Assembly (NCBI GenBank): GCA_017453485.1
Contig: JAFTEW010000045.1
Span: 1 to 43,841, forward strand
Source: Alphaproteobacteria bacterium
GTDB lineage: Bacteria > Pseudomonadota > Alphaproteobacteria > CAAHEQ01 > UBA3637
DNA length: 43,841 nt
Reading direction: 5' to 3'
A program made the translations under genes and the position numbers. Below, one piece after another: positions 16,861-25,412 of this stretch. The notes under the pieces were generated by a model that saw only the letters and a program-made list of their open reading frames with translations, was not told the origin of the DNA and did not search any database. The stretch's first letter is position 1. Every line of letters begins with the position of its first letter.

Positions 16861-17626
16861 AGCCATTGCTTTACTCAACCAAAATCGGGTGGCACCCTCT
16901 CCGATTGCGGCCCCACCACCGCCGAGCATTCAAAAAATCACCACCGATTCCAAAGAAAAAAACGCCGGAATTTCATTGTTGGTCTTTATGATTTATCAGT
17001 CTTTATCCGGAAATTTAAAACAACGGGATATCCTGATTCGGCGGGTTATTCAATCGCACGGGGAATTATACATTGACGGTATCGCCATGGACAAACGCGT
17101 GCCCCGATTGATAAAGGCATCCAGCATTCGGGAAATTCGGGATATTTCGTCCGGCAGGATTTATACAAACCCTTATGACTTTATTCAAAATCGTCTGTCT
17201 GTTGCTGTGGACCAAAATAAATTAAGTCCGCAGGCACAGGCACAACCAAACGATTTTGTCCGGGTCATTGAGCGAACCGGGGCGGAAATGACGGCTTTGA
17301 TGTATTTGGTTGCCATTGACGGCCACCGGGATAAAGTTGAACGGGAAAAAGTTTTTCAATATGTTAAGTCCCGCACAACGGATTTAACCTATGACGATTC
17401 GGAACTGTCGGACTATCTGATTTCTTTGGCACCGGATCAGGAATGTTTTGCAACGGCGTTGACCAAGGTCTTATCCCAAACGCAAGAGATTATTCAAAAG
17501 TTTATTGAGGCCGTCCTAGATGTCATTACCGCCGACGGTCAGATTGATAAACGGGAAAAAGACTTTTTGGTCCGAATTATGGATTTCCTGGAAGAAGAAG
17601 GATATAATATCGTTGTTCCGATATAA
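16832..17626 (+). CDS. TerB-like domain protein with WYL-like N-terminal half
   Basis: The protein has 264 residues with a GAGGAAAAC site before the ATG. After a Pro-rich linker (20-35), residues about 55-125 (GELYIDGIAMDKRVPRLIKA, then REIRDISSGRIYTNPYDFI) resemble the small beta-rich WYL-type domain that often accompanies TerB. The C-terminal 50 residues (VLDVITADGQIDKREKDFLV) match the acidic helical TerB repeat that binds metal at the membrane face. It completes the MoxR operon in the place where vWA proteins normally occur. Function is unknown. Confidence 0.65.
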   Translation: MNIKAENINEAIALLNQNRVAPSPIAAPPPPSIQKITTDSKEKNAGISLLVFMIYQSLSGNLKQRDILIRRVIQSHGELYIDGIAMDKRVPRLIKASSIREIRDISSGRIYTNPYDFIQNRLSVAVDQNKLSPQAQAQPNDFVRVIERTGAEMTALMYLVAIDGHRDKVEREKVFQYVKSRTTDLTYDDSELSDYLISLAPDQECFATALTKVLSQTQEIIQKFIEAVLDVITADGQIDKREKDFLVRIMDFLEEEGYNIVVPI

Positions 17627-17661
17627 GCCCTTAAAAATTCGCCTGTTTCCCATTTTTTTAC

Positions 17662-17690
17662 TTGACTTTCGACAAAAAAGTATTTATAAT
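17662..17690 (+). promoter_or_regulatory. Strong promoter of rpmG
   Basis: TTGACT (17662-17667) and perfect TATAAT (17685-17690) are separated by 17 nt. Confidence 0.85.
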
Positions 17691-17726
17691 TCCCCACAGT
17701 TTAACCAAAAGTAAAGGAATAAAGTT

Positions 17727-17894
17727 ATGGCAAAACCGACAACAATTAAAATTAAATTGGAAAGCAAAGCCGGCACCGGCACGTTCTATACCGCCAAAAA
17801 AAATCCGCGGACAAAGACGGAAAAATTGTCTTTCCGTAAATATGACAAGAAAACCCGGAAACATGAAGTATTCGGGGAAAAGAAGATTAAATAA
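17727..17894 (+). CDS. rpmG: 50S ribosomal protein L33
   Basis: The protein has 55 residues, [13 protein letters not shown] through the [15 protein letters not shown] block typical of L33. It lacks the CxxC zinc pairs, so it is the zinc-independent form. AAAGGAAT precedes the ATG. The gene has its own strong promoter and a strong terminator. Confidence 0.95.
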   Translation: MAKPTTIKIKLESKAGTGTFYTAKKNPRTKTEKLSFRKYDKKTRKHEVFGEKKIK

Positions 17895-17912
17895 CTTGTC
17901 CGAAAGAGTTTT

Positions 17913-17938
17913 AAAGCCCACCGTTCGGTGGGCTTTTT
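17913..17938 (+). terminator. Rho-independent terminator of rpmG
   Basis: AAAGCCCACCG pairs with CGGTGGGCTTT around a TT loop and is followed by a T run. Confidence 0.9.
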
Positions 17939-17974
17939 TCGGGCACCAAGCAAACGCATAATGCCAATTATCTG

Positions 17975-19258
17975 CTATTTTCGGCATGTTCCCGTAAACC
18001 AATTTTCGCCCGTCCATGTGCCACCGCATATGCGGCATTGGCTTTCCAACCGAATGGTAGAAATATCCACATCGGCACAATCATAGCAAAAGCCGTAACT
18101 GCTATCGGGAACGGATGATCCGTCCTTTAATTTAAATTCATAACTATGTCTAGATGTTCCGATTTTTCCGGCGGGACAGGGGTTCGTATATCCCCCACCA
18201 CAATGATGATTCCCGCAGAACAGGGCCTGTCGGCAAACATCCGTTTTCACACCGGAATTTCGCAGGGCCAGAGTTGATACGCCCCATACACCGCCTTTGC
18301 CGCTGTCACAAGGATAACAATGTCCATATTGATCCATAATCGGTTTATCATCCGGGCACCAACAGTGACCATCCTGAACAACCTGATCCGAATCCGGACA
18401 CGTTGTCACACATTGCCATGCAGCCAAACTTCTTTGCGGACAAACGGCACAAATGGTATTGGTATCAAAGACGGTCCTTAATACTGCGGGATCATCACAG
18501 GAATAGCATTTATTATCAATCCTGAAATATCCCTCGGGACAACAGGCTTTACTTGCGTTTGTCCCGACACAACATAATTTTTGCCCCGTATTACTGTCAT
18601 ACGTGACCGAAGAACAACAAATGCCGTTCATAATTTGATTATCTGGGCAACAAATTGTCTTGTCGGTTGCCTTTTGACGACCGTTAGTGCGGTAAACACA
18701 ACTTTGTCCGGCGGCACAATTTTCCACACATAATCCATTTATACAGGCATCACAGGCCGATGAACAATCCGATGTTCTTTGACAATGTTCGGGTTTATCC
18801 TTGCCCGTCAAGGTGTCGGTAAAAACAAAATCCATCGTGTTTTCTGATTGGCATAAATCCAAATTTTCCACCGTTGCCGGTTGATTTTGAACGGCTATTT
18901 CCACCGGTTGGCGCCAATTCATCCTTAAAATTTGACGGCAAATATCGGCCGGAATTTGTGATACCCGAATGGCAAACAATGGCCCGTTGCCATAGGTTTC
19001 TAATCCTTCCACCGGGTAAGCCCCCATGATTTGGGCATCAAACTCTGACAACGAAAACGTATTTGTTGTCGTTAATTGTGTGCTGGCCGATACCGCCATC
19101 AGGGAAACAGATTGAATAACCTCTTGTGCACTCTGCTTTACAATAGCATAGCGGTATCCGGCCACGCCCCCGATAGTCAATACCCCCATAATGGCCAGGG
19201 TCCCCAACATTTCCACCATACTCCGCCCCGATTGTTTGAATTGTTCATGGCTATCCAT
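17975..19258 (-). CDS. Type IV pilin-like protein with Cys-rich ectodomain
   Basis: The protein has 427 residues. The N-terminus carries a class III prepilin motif: Gly11 followed by RSMVE (Glu at +5) and a hydrophobic helix (LGTLAIMGVLTIGGVAGYRYA, about 19-39). A pilin-like globular part (about 40-160) is followed by a Cys-rich region of roughly 260 residues with many CC and CxxC pairs (I count about 36 Cys overall). Such disulfide-rich tails suit an exposed adhesin or surface structure. Prepilin peptidase and pilus motor genes are not in the window. A good promoter overlaps a palindrome next to a divergent XRE regulator gene, so control by that regulator is likely. Confidence 0.8.
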   Translation of the reverse strand: MDSHEQFKQSGRSMVEMLGTLAIMGVLTIGGVAGYRYAIVKQSAQEVIQSVSLMAVSASTQLTTTNTFSLSEFDAQIMGAYPVEGLETYGNGPLFAIRVSQIPADICRQILRMNWRQPVEIAVQNQPATVENLDLCQSENTMDFVFTDTLTGKDKPEHCQRTSDCSSACDACINGLCVENCAAGQSCVYRTNGRQKATDKTICCPDNQIMNGICCSSVTYDSNTGQKLCCVGTNASKACCPEGYFRIDNKCYSCDDPAVLRTVFDTNTICAVCPQRSLAAWQCVTTCPDSDQVVQDGHCWCPDDKPIMDQYGHCYPCDSGKGGVWGVSTLALRNSGVKTDVCRQALFCGNHHCGGGYTNPCPAGKIGTSRHSYEFKLKDGSSVPDSSYGFCYDCADVDISTIRLESQCRICGGTWTGENWFTGTCRK

Positions 19259-19301
19259 CGTTTATACCCCCATTGAAATGATTACTTTAATCTTTACATA
19301 A

Positions 19302-19321
19302 TAGTTCATTATACAGAACTA
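19302..19321. promoter_or_regulatory. Palindromic operator candidate between pilin and XRE genes
   Basis: TAGTTC (19302-19307) and GAACTA (19316-19321) form a perfect 6-bp dyad with an 8-nt centre. The dyad covers the -10 box of the pilin promoter and abuts the expected -35 region of the XRE promoter, the expected layout for an autoregulating XRE repressor. Confidence 0.6.
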
Positions 19322-19335
19322 ACCTACCAAGTCAA
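19308..19335 (-). promoter_or_regulatory. Promoter of the Cys-rich pilin gene
   Basis: TTGACT (19335-19330) and TATAAT (19313-19308) are separated by 16 nt. The -10 box lies inside the palindrome 19302-19321. Confidence 0.65.
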
Positions 19336-19342
19336 GTTATTT

Positions 19343-19348
19343 TATAAT
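19343..19348 (+). promoter_or_regulatory. -10 box of the XRE gene, leaderless arrangement
   Basis: A perfect TATAAT ends 6 nt before the ATG at 19355, so transcription should start at the A of the ATG. The -35 is poor (TAACCT, 19320-19325). Confidence 0.55.
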
Positions 19349-19354
19349 TGCCCC

Positions 19355-19576
19355 ATGATTAATAAAAGAACGGCACAAGAAATCAGCGATTCCGTCATTT
19401 TAAAATTAAAAGAAGAACGGATGAAGCAAGGGATATCTCAATACCGAATCGCCAAGGATACCGGTATGAGCAAAAGTTCCATTCTCTATATTGAAAATTT
19501 GACACAACGGCCAACGCTATATACCGTCATTCTGTTGGCCAATTATTTAAAAATTGATTTAAAAAAGATATTATAA
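19355..19576 (+). CDS. Small XRE-family HTH regulator
   Basis: The protein has 73 residues and is essentially one Cro/C1-type helix-turn-helix: KQGISQYRIAKDTGMSKSSI holds the recognition helices, followed by IENLTQRPTLYTVILLANYL. There is no effector or dimerisation domain. No Shine-Dalgarno is present, and a -10 box directly upstream suggests a leaderless mRNA. It is divergent from the Cys-rich pilin gene across a palindromic operator and probably represses both. Confidence 0.9.
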   Translation: MINKRTAQEISDSVILKLKEERMKQGISQYRIAKDTGMSKSSILYIENLTQRPTLYTVILLANYLKIDLKKIL

Positions 19577-19607
19577 AAAATCCCCGACGTTAATCGGGGC
19601 TTTTTTT
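19576..19607. terminator. Bidirectional terminator between XRE and the LptM-like gene
   Basis: TCCCCGA and TCGGGG pair around a CGTTAA loop, with A and T runs on both sides. It serves the XRE gene on plus and the small lipoprotein gene on minus, whose stop codon it touches. Confidence 0.85.
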
Positions 19608-19734
19608 ATTCCTGTGTGACAACATACGTCCGGGGATAGGTGCTGCCCTCGGGCGGAATCGGTTTTGATACCCGACCACACGCCGACAATAAGCAGCACA
19701 ACCCCAAAAATAACGTCAAGACCTTAATCGGCAT
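19606..19734 (-). CDS. LptM-like small lipoprotein (42 residues)
   Basis: A short frame from ATG 19734 encodes MPIKVLTLFLGLCCLLSACG followed by a short Pro-rich tail (KPIPPEGSTYPRTY). It has a signal sequence with lipobox LSAC. The CGxxxxPxPPxGxxYPRTY layout resembles the LptM/YifL family of tiny lipoproteins that assist LptD maturation. The start codon overlaps the end of the ppiA-like gene by 11 nt, so translation is probably coupled, and a terminator follows directly. Confidence 0.65.
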   Translation of the reverse strand: MPIKVLTLFLGLCCLLSACGRVSKPIPPEGSTYPRTYVVTQE

Positions 19735-20263
19735 CCGCGGCAACCTGCATTTTCACAATGATATCCGGTCTGGCAACCGCACCGTTGTTAGCCGACGTTC
19801 CAGCCTTAATCATATCAACGTATTCCATACCGGAAGTGACTTTACCAAATGCCGTATATTGACCGTCCAAAAAGCGGGCATCATCAAAGCAGATAAAAAA
19901 TTGACTGTCGGCACTGTTCGGATCCATGGCACGTGCCATTGACACTGTTCCCCGCACATGCGGTGTTTTATTAAATTCGGCCTTTAACTTTTTGCCGGAT
20001 CCGCCCATACCGGTTCCGGTCGGATCACCCGTTTGGGCCATAAATCCCGGGATAACGCGGTGAAATTTAACGCCGTTATAAAATCCCTGGCGAGTCAATT
20101 CCTTAATCCGTGCCACATGATTCGGAGCCACCGACGGATCCAATTCAATCACGACACGTCCATAATCCAAATCCATATACAGTGTGTTTTCTTTATCCAT
20201 AGCATAAACCTTTCCTGTTATTGTTAAACATAAAGCCATTATCAAAGCATAAAATTTTTTCAT
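19724..20263 (-). CDS. ppiA: Periplasmic cyclophilin-type peptidyl-prolyl isomerase
   Basis: The protein has 179 residues with a signal peptide (1-21, cleaved after VYA) and a complete cyclophilin fold. The active-site blocks VKFHRVIPGFMAQTGDP and MARAMDPNSADSQFFI are present, with the conserved FHR, Q and F residues. It catalyses proline isomerisation in the periplasm. GAGAGGAG precedes the ATG, and its own promoter lies at 20287-20315. The coupled downstream lipoprotein gene suggests a link to outer-membrane biogenesis. Confidence 0.93.
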   Translation of the reverse strand: MKKFYALIMALCLTITGKVYAMDKENTLYMDLDYGRVVIELDPSVAPNHVARIKELTRQGFYNGVKFHRVIPGFMAQTGDPTGTGMGGSGKKLKAEFNKTPHVRGTVSMARAMDPNSADSQFFICFDDARFLDGQYTAFGKVTSGMEYVDMIKAGTSANNGAVARPDIIVKMQVAADAD

Positions 20264-20286
20264 AATGTTTCTCCTCTCGTTTAAAA

Positions 20287-20315
20287 AGCATAAAATAAAT
20301 TGAACAGAAAGTCAA
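20287..20315 (-). promoter_or_regulatory. Promoter of the ppiA-like gene
   Basis: TTGACT (20315-20310) and TATGCT (20292-20287) are separated by 17 nt. Confidence 0.6.
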
Positions 20316-20318
20316 AAA

Positions 20319-20480
20319 TTATTTTGACGATTCTGTCGCAATCGGTTTTTGTTGGTTTTGAGGGGCGGTTTCCGACGGCATCGGTTGCCGCAAGCCGATA
20401 ACAACCCCCACCAATAATCCGGCCAAAAACAGCCAGAAAATATTCATCTTTGTTTTTCGGATACCGAATTTGTGTTTCAT
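20319..20480 (-). CDS. 53-residue single-pass membrane protein
   Basis: From ATG 20480 (GAGGAAG site) a short frame encodes a basic N-terminus (MKHKFGIRKTKM), one membrane helix (about 13-29, ending in VVIGLRQP) and a polar Gln/Ser-rich tail. Its start overlaps the stop of the preceding gene by ATGA, so it is the last member of the gyrA-led operon. No family is recognised. Confidence 0.6.
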   Translation of the reverse strand: MKHKFGIRKTKMNIFWLFLAGLLVGVVIGLRQPMPSETAPQNQQKPIATESSK

Positions 20481-20746
20481 GACTTCCTCTTTCTTGATTT
20501 TTGTTGGGTCTTTTTATGGTGTTTGCCACTATTTTTAGAGGCAACCATTGCTTTGGCTTTGCACACCCTACAATGACAGGGTGTATGATCATGCATATGC
20601 TGTTCGTGCTCTGCATGCTGACAAACCTCACAAGAGCGATGGTGACGGTTGATTATTTTTGATTTTAACCATTTCCGTGACCGTTTGAACAATAATAACG
20701 GACAAAACAAAATGGCAATTGTTGTGCAAAATGGACAGGGGCACAT
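20477..20746 (-). CDS. Small Cys/His-rich protein, possible metal binder
   Basis: The protein has 89 residues from ATG 20746, with AAAGGAG 7-8 nt upstream. The N-terminus is hydrophobic and Cys-rich (MCPCPFCTTIAILFCPLLLF). The middle has a dense Cys/His cluster (CEVCQHAEHEQHMHDHTPCH, then CRVC at 59-62), and the end is Lys-rich. The spacing of two CxxC pairs around six His residues suggests zinc, nickel or copper binding. That is inference from composition. It sits between a Cys-rich membrane protein and a small membrane protein. Confidence 0.6.
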   Translation of the reverse strand: MCPCPFCTTIAILFCPLLLFKRSRKWLKSKIINRHHRSCEVCQHAEHEQHMHDHTPCHCRVCKAKAMVASKNSGKHHKKTQQKSRKRKS

Positions 20747-20747
20747 A

Positions 20748-21494
20748 TTATTTATTCTCCTTTTTTTGGTGACTATTAAGTAAAATTGCCGTATAGAGCG
20801 GAATAAAGATAAGTAGGAACAAACCTGATACAAAAGGTTTCATTCCCCATAAACATAAAGCGAAACATCCGCCTAATAAGGCAATAAAATGTGTGGGATG
20901 AAATTTTTTTATATCTCTTATTCCTAAAAGTTCTTTTATTTGTCGATAACATAGAATCATAAAGTATCCGCAAGAAAACGGAACCGTCAATGCGACACAC
21001 ATTATTAACGGAATACAACGCAATGGAATATTTACCATTAAGAATGCAATCCAAATCAATGTTGACCATACTTTATTTTTCGGTAATATCTTGGAAAACA
21101 AAAAGGCAAATGGAAAAACAAAAAACAAAAGCAAGCCACCATACTGCAACGGCAAATTATCATAAAAATCCAAAAAATGATTCCAAGATGTATCCAAAAC
21201 GCACGCTTTTGCTTGATTAACATACCGGTTAGGACATTGCTGAGAACAAGATTGATTGCTCCCATATTGCGGGATTGAAACAGCCGAATCACATGCATGA
21301 CAAGTTTTCTTCCAGGAAACACCTTCCACACGCCCCGGTAAACACCCTTCTTCGGATGGCTGACACATGATCCAATGAAGCAGGGGCTTATCCGGTGAAC
21401 AGTATTCCGTGGAGGAATCAGGAGGAAGCCTGGTTGATAATGCCATGGCATTTACGGATAAAAACAAGAACAGAATCCCTGCTATAATCCTCAT
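20748..21494 (-). CDS. Membrane protein with Cys-rich periplasmic N-terminal part
   Basis: The protein has 248 residues with a signal peptide (1-18, ending NAMA), a 90-residue extracytoplasmic part with about 8 Cys (for example KKTCHACD and CSQQCPNRY), then about four or five membrane segments (about 118-137, 143-180, 203-220, 223-241). No family is recognised. Its ATG overlaps the gyrA stop by ATGA, making it part of the gyrA transcript. It may anchor disulfide-linked surface material, perhaps related to the Cys-rich pilin found 1.5 kb away. Confidence 0.65.
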   Translation of the reverse strand: MRIIAGILFLFLSVNAMALSTRLPPDSSTEYCSPDKPLLHWIMCQPSEEGCLPGRVEGVSWKKTCHACDSAVSIPQYGSNQSCSQQCPNRYVNQAKACVLDTSWNHFLDFYDNLPLQYGGLLLFFVFPFAFLFSKILPKNKVWSTLIWIAFLMVNIPLRCIPLIMCVALTVPFSCGYFMILCYRQIKELLGIRDIKKFHPTHFIALLGGCFALCLWGMKPFVSGLFLLIFIPLYTAILLNSHQKKENK

Positions 21495-24268
21495 TTATCT
21501 TCCGATTCCTTCGCCGTCACTATTGATGTGTTTTCTTGTTCCAAATCTGAGGATACTTCTGTATCGGTTTCATCTTCCCCGATATCGGTGATACAGGTGG
21601 CCGAAACGACTTTTTCGTTTTTACCCAAACGGAATAAAATCACACCCATGGTTGACCGACCGGCAATCCGAATATCATCAGTGCGCATCCGAATCAGTTG
21701 TCCGCCGTCCGTTACCAACATAATGTGTGAGCCGACCGGAACAGGCATAGATGCCACCACATCGGCCGCCCGCTTACCTTCATCGGTTTTGATATTTGTC
21801 ACCCCTTGTGTGCCACGCGAAGTAATCCGGTATTCATAAGCACTGGACCGCTTTCCGTAGCCGGCCGAAGTCAGCGTCAAAATAAATTCTTCATCTGCGG
21901 CCATTTTTTCGAATTCTTCGGGTGTTAAAGTCGTATTCGATACGGATTCGATTTCCGATTCGCCTTCGTCCAATCCGGCAGCCCGCCGTTTCGCAGCAGC
22001 CTCCTTCAAGTAAGCATCCCGCTTATCCGTATCGGCCTTGGCGTGCTTAATCACGGACATTGAAATAACCGAATCACCGGCGGCCAATTTCATACCGCGC
22101 ACGCCCGTTGATGCCCGCGATTCAAAGACCCGCACATCCGATACCGGGAATCGGACGCATTTTCCACCCTTGGCAGCCAATAAAATATCATCTTCATCCG
22201 TACAAATACTGACACCAATCAAACGATCGCCTTCATCCAATTTCATGGCGATTTTACCGTTTTGATTGACACGCCAAAAGTCTGATAAACGATTCCGGCG
22301 GACACCACCGCTGGATGTCGCAAACATAACGGTTAAGTTTTGGCATTCTTCTTCCGTTTCCGGTAAAGTCAGAATCGTTGTAATCGTTTCCCCCTGCTCC
22401 AACGGAAGCAGGTTAATCATGGCTTTACCTAAGGACTGCGGTGTTCCCTCGGGCAAGCGGTAAGTTTTCATCTTATACACGATACCGCGGCTGGAAAAGA
22501 ATAACAACGGGCTGTGCGTGCAGGCAACAAACAGGTTTGCGACCGAATCTTCTTCACGCGTGCTCATCCCCGAACGGCCTTTACCGCCCCGATTTTGGGC
22601 ACGGTATGTATTCAATGCTACCCGCTTGATATAGCCGGTATTCGTCACCGTTACAACCATATTTTCACGGGGGATTAAATCCTCCATATCCTGTTCAAAT
22701 TCGGCATCCTCAATCGTGGTGCGCCGTTCATCCGGGTATTGGGCTTTCAAGGTTTCAAATTCTTCCCGAATAATAGCCATAATTTTTTCACGGCTGGACA
22801 GTGTGGACAGATAGCCTTTAATCAAGCCGGCTAATTCATTAACTTCTGCATGAATTTTGTCCCGTTCCAATCCGGTCAAACGGTTTAATTTTAAATCCAA
22901 AATAGCCTTGGATTGTGCTTCGGACAGCATATAAACGCCATTTTCAACTTTGCGATCCGGCTCATCAATCAATTGAATCAACGATTCGACATCCTGGGCT
23001 TCCCACCGCGTTTCCATCAATCGCATTTTGGCCGTTTGCGGGTCCGGAGCCGTCTTAATCATTTCAATGACCCGATCCAAATTGGCAACGGCAATGGCCA
23101 ATCCCACCAATACATGGGCTCTATCACGGGCCTTATTCAATTCGAACACCGTGCGACGACGGACAACTTCTTCACGGAAGGCCACAAAAGCGTCTATCAT
23201 TTGCTTCAAAGTCATCAGTTCCGGCCGACCGTTATTTAAGGCCAGCATATTCATCCCGAAACTGGTTTGAAGCGGTGTATATTTATACAATTGATTAAGG
23301 ACAACCTCAGGGAACGCATCTTTTTTCAATTCAATCACAACGCGAACCCCTTGACGATCCGATTCGTCACGCAGATCCGAAATACCGTCAATTACTTTAT
23401 CCTTGACCAATTGCGCGATTTTAACAATCATTTCGGCTTTATTGACCTGATATGGAATTTCAGATACGATAATCGCCATCTTATCTTTTTTGATTTCCTC
23501 AATTGTGCAACGACCCCGCATAATCACGGATCCGCGACCCGTCGTATAAGCAGACCGAGCCCCGCCACGACCCAAAATAATACCGCCTGTCGGAAAATCA
23601 GGAGCCGGAACGTATGTCATTAACTCTTCATTGGTAATTTCCGGCTTATCAATCGTAGCAATACAAGCCGATAAAACTTCTCCCAAATTATGGGGTGGAA
23701 TATTGGTCGCCATACCGACGGCAATACCCCCGGAACCGTTGACAAGCAGATTGGGAAACTTAGCCGGTAAGACATCCGGTTCCTGGCACGTTTCATCATA
23801 GTTCGGTCGAAAATCAACCGTATCCCGATCAATATCCTCCAAAAGCCAGTGGGCCGTTTGAGCCAAACGTGCCTCGGTATATCGCATGGCGGCGGCTTTA
23901 TCGCCATCCATAGATCCGAAATTTCCCTGCGAATCGATTAAAGGCACACGCATAGAGAAAGTTTGCGCCATCCGGACCATAGCTTCATAAATAGAACTGT
24001 CACCGTGGGGGTGATATTTACCCATGACATCACCGACGATACGGGCAGATTTACGGAACGGTTTGTTATAATCATAGCCATTCTCGTTCATTGAAAATAA
24101 AATCCGCCGATGAACGGGTTTTAAACCGTCCCGTACATCCGGTAAAGCACGCGAGACAATAACGCTCATTGCATAATCCAGATAGGATTTCCTCATTTCC
24201 TCTTCAATGGCGGTCGGCATCACATCAACGGTGCCTGTTGTAATCGCTGTATCGTTTAATTCTGTCAT
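21491..24268 (-). CDS. gyrA: DNA gyrase subunit A
   Basis: This is the breakage-reunion subunit of the type II topoisomerase that introduces negative supercoils. The protein has 925 residues from ATG 24268, which has AAGGAT 6 nt upstream; an in-frame ATG at 24289 has no ribosome site. The catalytic Tyr130 lies in [10 protein letters not shown]. The quinolone-determining stretch [10 protein letters not shown] keeps Ser at E. coli position 83 and an acidic residue at 87, so no classical resistance change is seen. The GyrA-box is QNRGGKG. The C-terminal domain carries a charged insertion of about 60 residues, as in other alphaproteobacteria. Confidence 0.98.
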   Translation of the reverse strand: MTELNDTAITTGTVDVMPTAIEEEMRKSYLDYAMSVIVSRALPDVRDGLKPVHRRILFSMNENGYDYNKPFRKSARIVGDVMGKYHPHGDSSIYEAMVRMAQTFSMRVPLIDSQGNFGSMDGDKAAAMRYTEARLAQTAHWLLEDIDRDTVDFRPNYDETCQEPDVLPAKFPNLLVNGSGGIAVGMATNIPPHNLGEVLSACIATIDKPEITNEELMTYVPAPDFPTGGIILGRGGARSAYTTGRGSVIMRGRCTIEEIKKDKMAIIVSEIPYQVNKAEMIVKIAQLVKDKVIDGISDLRDESDRQGVRVVIELKKDAFPEVVLNQLYKYTPLQTSFGMNMLALNNGRPELMTLKQMIDAFVAFREEVVRRRTVFELNKARDRAHVLVGLAIAVANLDRVIEMIKTAPDPQTAKMRLMETRWEAQDVESLIQLIDEPDRKVENGVYMLSEAQSKAILDLKLNRLTGLERDKIHAEVNELAGLIKGYLSTLSSREKIMAIIREEFETLKAQYPDERRTTIEDAEFEQDMEDLIPRENMVVTVTNTGYIKRVALNTYRAQNRGGKGRSGMSTREEDSVANLFVACTHSPLLFFSSRGIVYKMKTYRLPEGTPQSLGKAMINLLPLEQGETITTILTLPETEEECQNLTVMFATSSGGVRRNRLSDFWRVNQNGKIAMKLDEGDRLIGVSICTDEDDILLAAKGGKCVRFPVSDVRVFESRASTGVRGMKLAAGDSVISMSVIKHAKADTDKRDAYLKEAAAKRRAAGLDEGESEIESVSNTTLTPEEFEKMAADEEFILTLTSAGYGKRSSAYEYRITSRGTQGVTNIKTDEGKRAADVVASMPVPVGSHIMLVTDGGQLIRMRTDDIRIAGRSTMGVILFRLGKNEKVVSATCITDIGEDETDTEVSSDLEQENTSIVTAKESEDK

Positions 24269-24307
24269 ATTTTTATCCTTATCACACATTAAAAAAACAA
24301 TGAAAAC

Positions 24308-24336
24308 ACCCTAGCATTTTTTCATCTGCCAAGCAA
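24308..24336 (-). promoter_or_regulatory. Promoter of gyrA operon
   Basis: TTGCTT (24336-24331) and a weak -10 TAGGGT (24313-24308) are separated by 17 nt, about 40 nt before the chosen start. Confidence 0.45.
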
Positions 24337-24443
24337 GAAAAAAAAGCATATTCAGATAAAAAAAGACGGGCTTTTTCGGATTATTTTTCTTTCCGTTTAC
24401 CGACTGCCTGAACACATTCGGACCAAGCAATAAAAAGAAAAAA

Positions 24444-24472
24444 TTGACAAAATAAAAAATCTATGATAAAAT
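24444..24472 (+). promoter_or_regulatory. Promoter of the gene at 24504
   Basis: A perfect -35 TTGACA (24444-24449) and TAAAAT (24467-24472) are separated by 17 nt. Confidence 0.7.
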
Positions 24473-24503
24473 AGCATTTATCGACAAAAAGGAGGATATG
24501 CCG

Positions 24504-25349
24504 ATGACCCCGGAAGAAATCAAAAAAGCAAAATTCAAACGGCAACTGTTTGAAAAAATCCGTTTTGAGGAAAATGTCTTTTTGGTGTTTGCATTAAAAT
24601 TATTATATCGGCATAAACAAAAACCCCTACCCGTTCAGAATCGCATACAAAATCTTCAAACGGAAATTGCCCTAGCCTGTAAGGGTCGCCGGAAACGAAT
24701 ACGGGGAAAATCCATTCGGTATGGGAAAAAGTTAATCGCCGCTACATTGTTAAAGCGTCCCGATGACAGGTATCAGGCCGAAGCAGAACATGTTTTCCCT
24801 TTATCCGGTTTAATCAATCAATATGTCCGTTGGTATGCGGAAAATAATTATGAATACACAGCTAAGCGAGCGAATGCAGCGGTCAAAAACGCTTTGGCCA
24901 TCCAAGGACAATATCCGACTTTATCCGTTCCGGTCAATACAGAAGCAAAATTCGCCGATGCTGTTCAGGAAAAATCAAAGACGACTATCCCAACCGTTGA
25001 TAAAAATAAGGACAAATCTTTTGAGAATCAATCCATAGTATCGGACAGTTTATCAGAATCCGATGAAGAATTACAAAATACAACCGGTTGGGAACGGCCG
25101 TCCGAAGAAGAATTGGCCGCTTTGCTAAAAAACAAATGTGATGACAATTTCGATTCGGAGGAAGATGAAATGACAGACGACAGGCAACAAAATACATCCG
25201 CACCCGTCGTGACAATGATTCAACCGGATTTATTTGACCGGAATATAACCCACCCTTTGTCCTCCAAAAAGAAAAATGAAACACAAAAAATAGCCCATCA
25301 GGATATCAATTATCCGAGTCTGTTTGATTTTCAAAATACGCATCAATAA
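24504..25349 (+). CDS. Unknown protein with C-terminal clamp-binding-like motif
   Basis: The protein has 281 residues from ATG 24504. AGGAGG is 8 nt upstream; the ATG at 24498 is too close to it. The N-terminal 140 residues are basic and helical, with a short Arg/Lys stretch KGRRKRIRGK. The middle is acidic and Ser-rich, probably disordered. The tail holds QPDLFDRN (about 240-247), an exact match to the bacterial sliding-clamp binding pattern Qx[SD]LF, and a second similar YPSLFDFQN near the end. Together with the basic front this suggests a DNA-metabolism factor, but no known family is recognised. Confidence 0.6.
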   Translation: MTPEEIKKAKFKRQLFEKIRFEENVFLVFALKLLYRHKQKPLPVQNRIQNLQTEIALACKGRRKRIRGKSIRYGKKLIAATLLKRPDDRYQAEAEHVFPLSGLINQYVRWYAENNYEYTAKRANAAVKNALAIQGQYPTLSVPVNTEAKFADAVQEKSKTTIPTVDKNKDKSFENQSIVSDSLSESDEELQNTTGWERPSEEELAALLKNKCDDNFDSEEDEMTDDRQQNTSAPVVTMIQPDLFDRNITHPLSSKKKNETQKIAHQDINYPSLFDFQNTHQ

Positions 25350-25356
25350 ATTTTCC

Positions 25357-25385
25357 TTGCATTTTAACAGGGACACGGATATATT
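25357..25385 (+). promoter_or_regulatory. Promoter of the gene at 25413
   Basis: TTGCAT (25357-25362) and TATATT (25380-25385) are separated by 17 nt. Confidence 0.65.
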
Positions 25386-25386
25386 G

Positions 25387-25398
25387 AAACAGCTGTTT
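25387..25398. promoter_or_regulatory. 12-bp palindrome at the transcription start
   Basis: AAACAGCTGTTT is a perfect palindrome directly after the -10 box, covering the expected +1 near 25392. It is a candidate operator. Confidence 0.35.
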
Positions 25399-25412
25399 AA
25401 AAGGAGTTATCT

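Noticed and set aside
21528-23623. Several plus-strand frames of 60-118 codons opposite gyrA
   Set aside because: They are shadows of the conserved gyrA coding frame, without ribosome sites or family resemblance.
21491-24268. Quinolone-resistance change in GyrA
   Set aside because: The position equivalent to E. coli Ser83 is Ser and position 87 is acidic (Glu), so there is no classical resistance residue.
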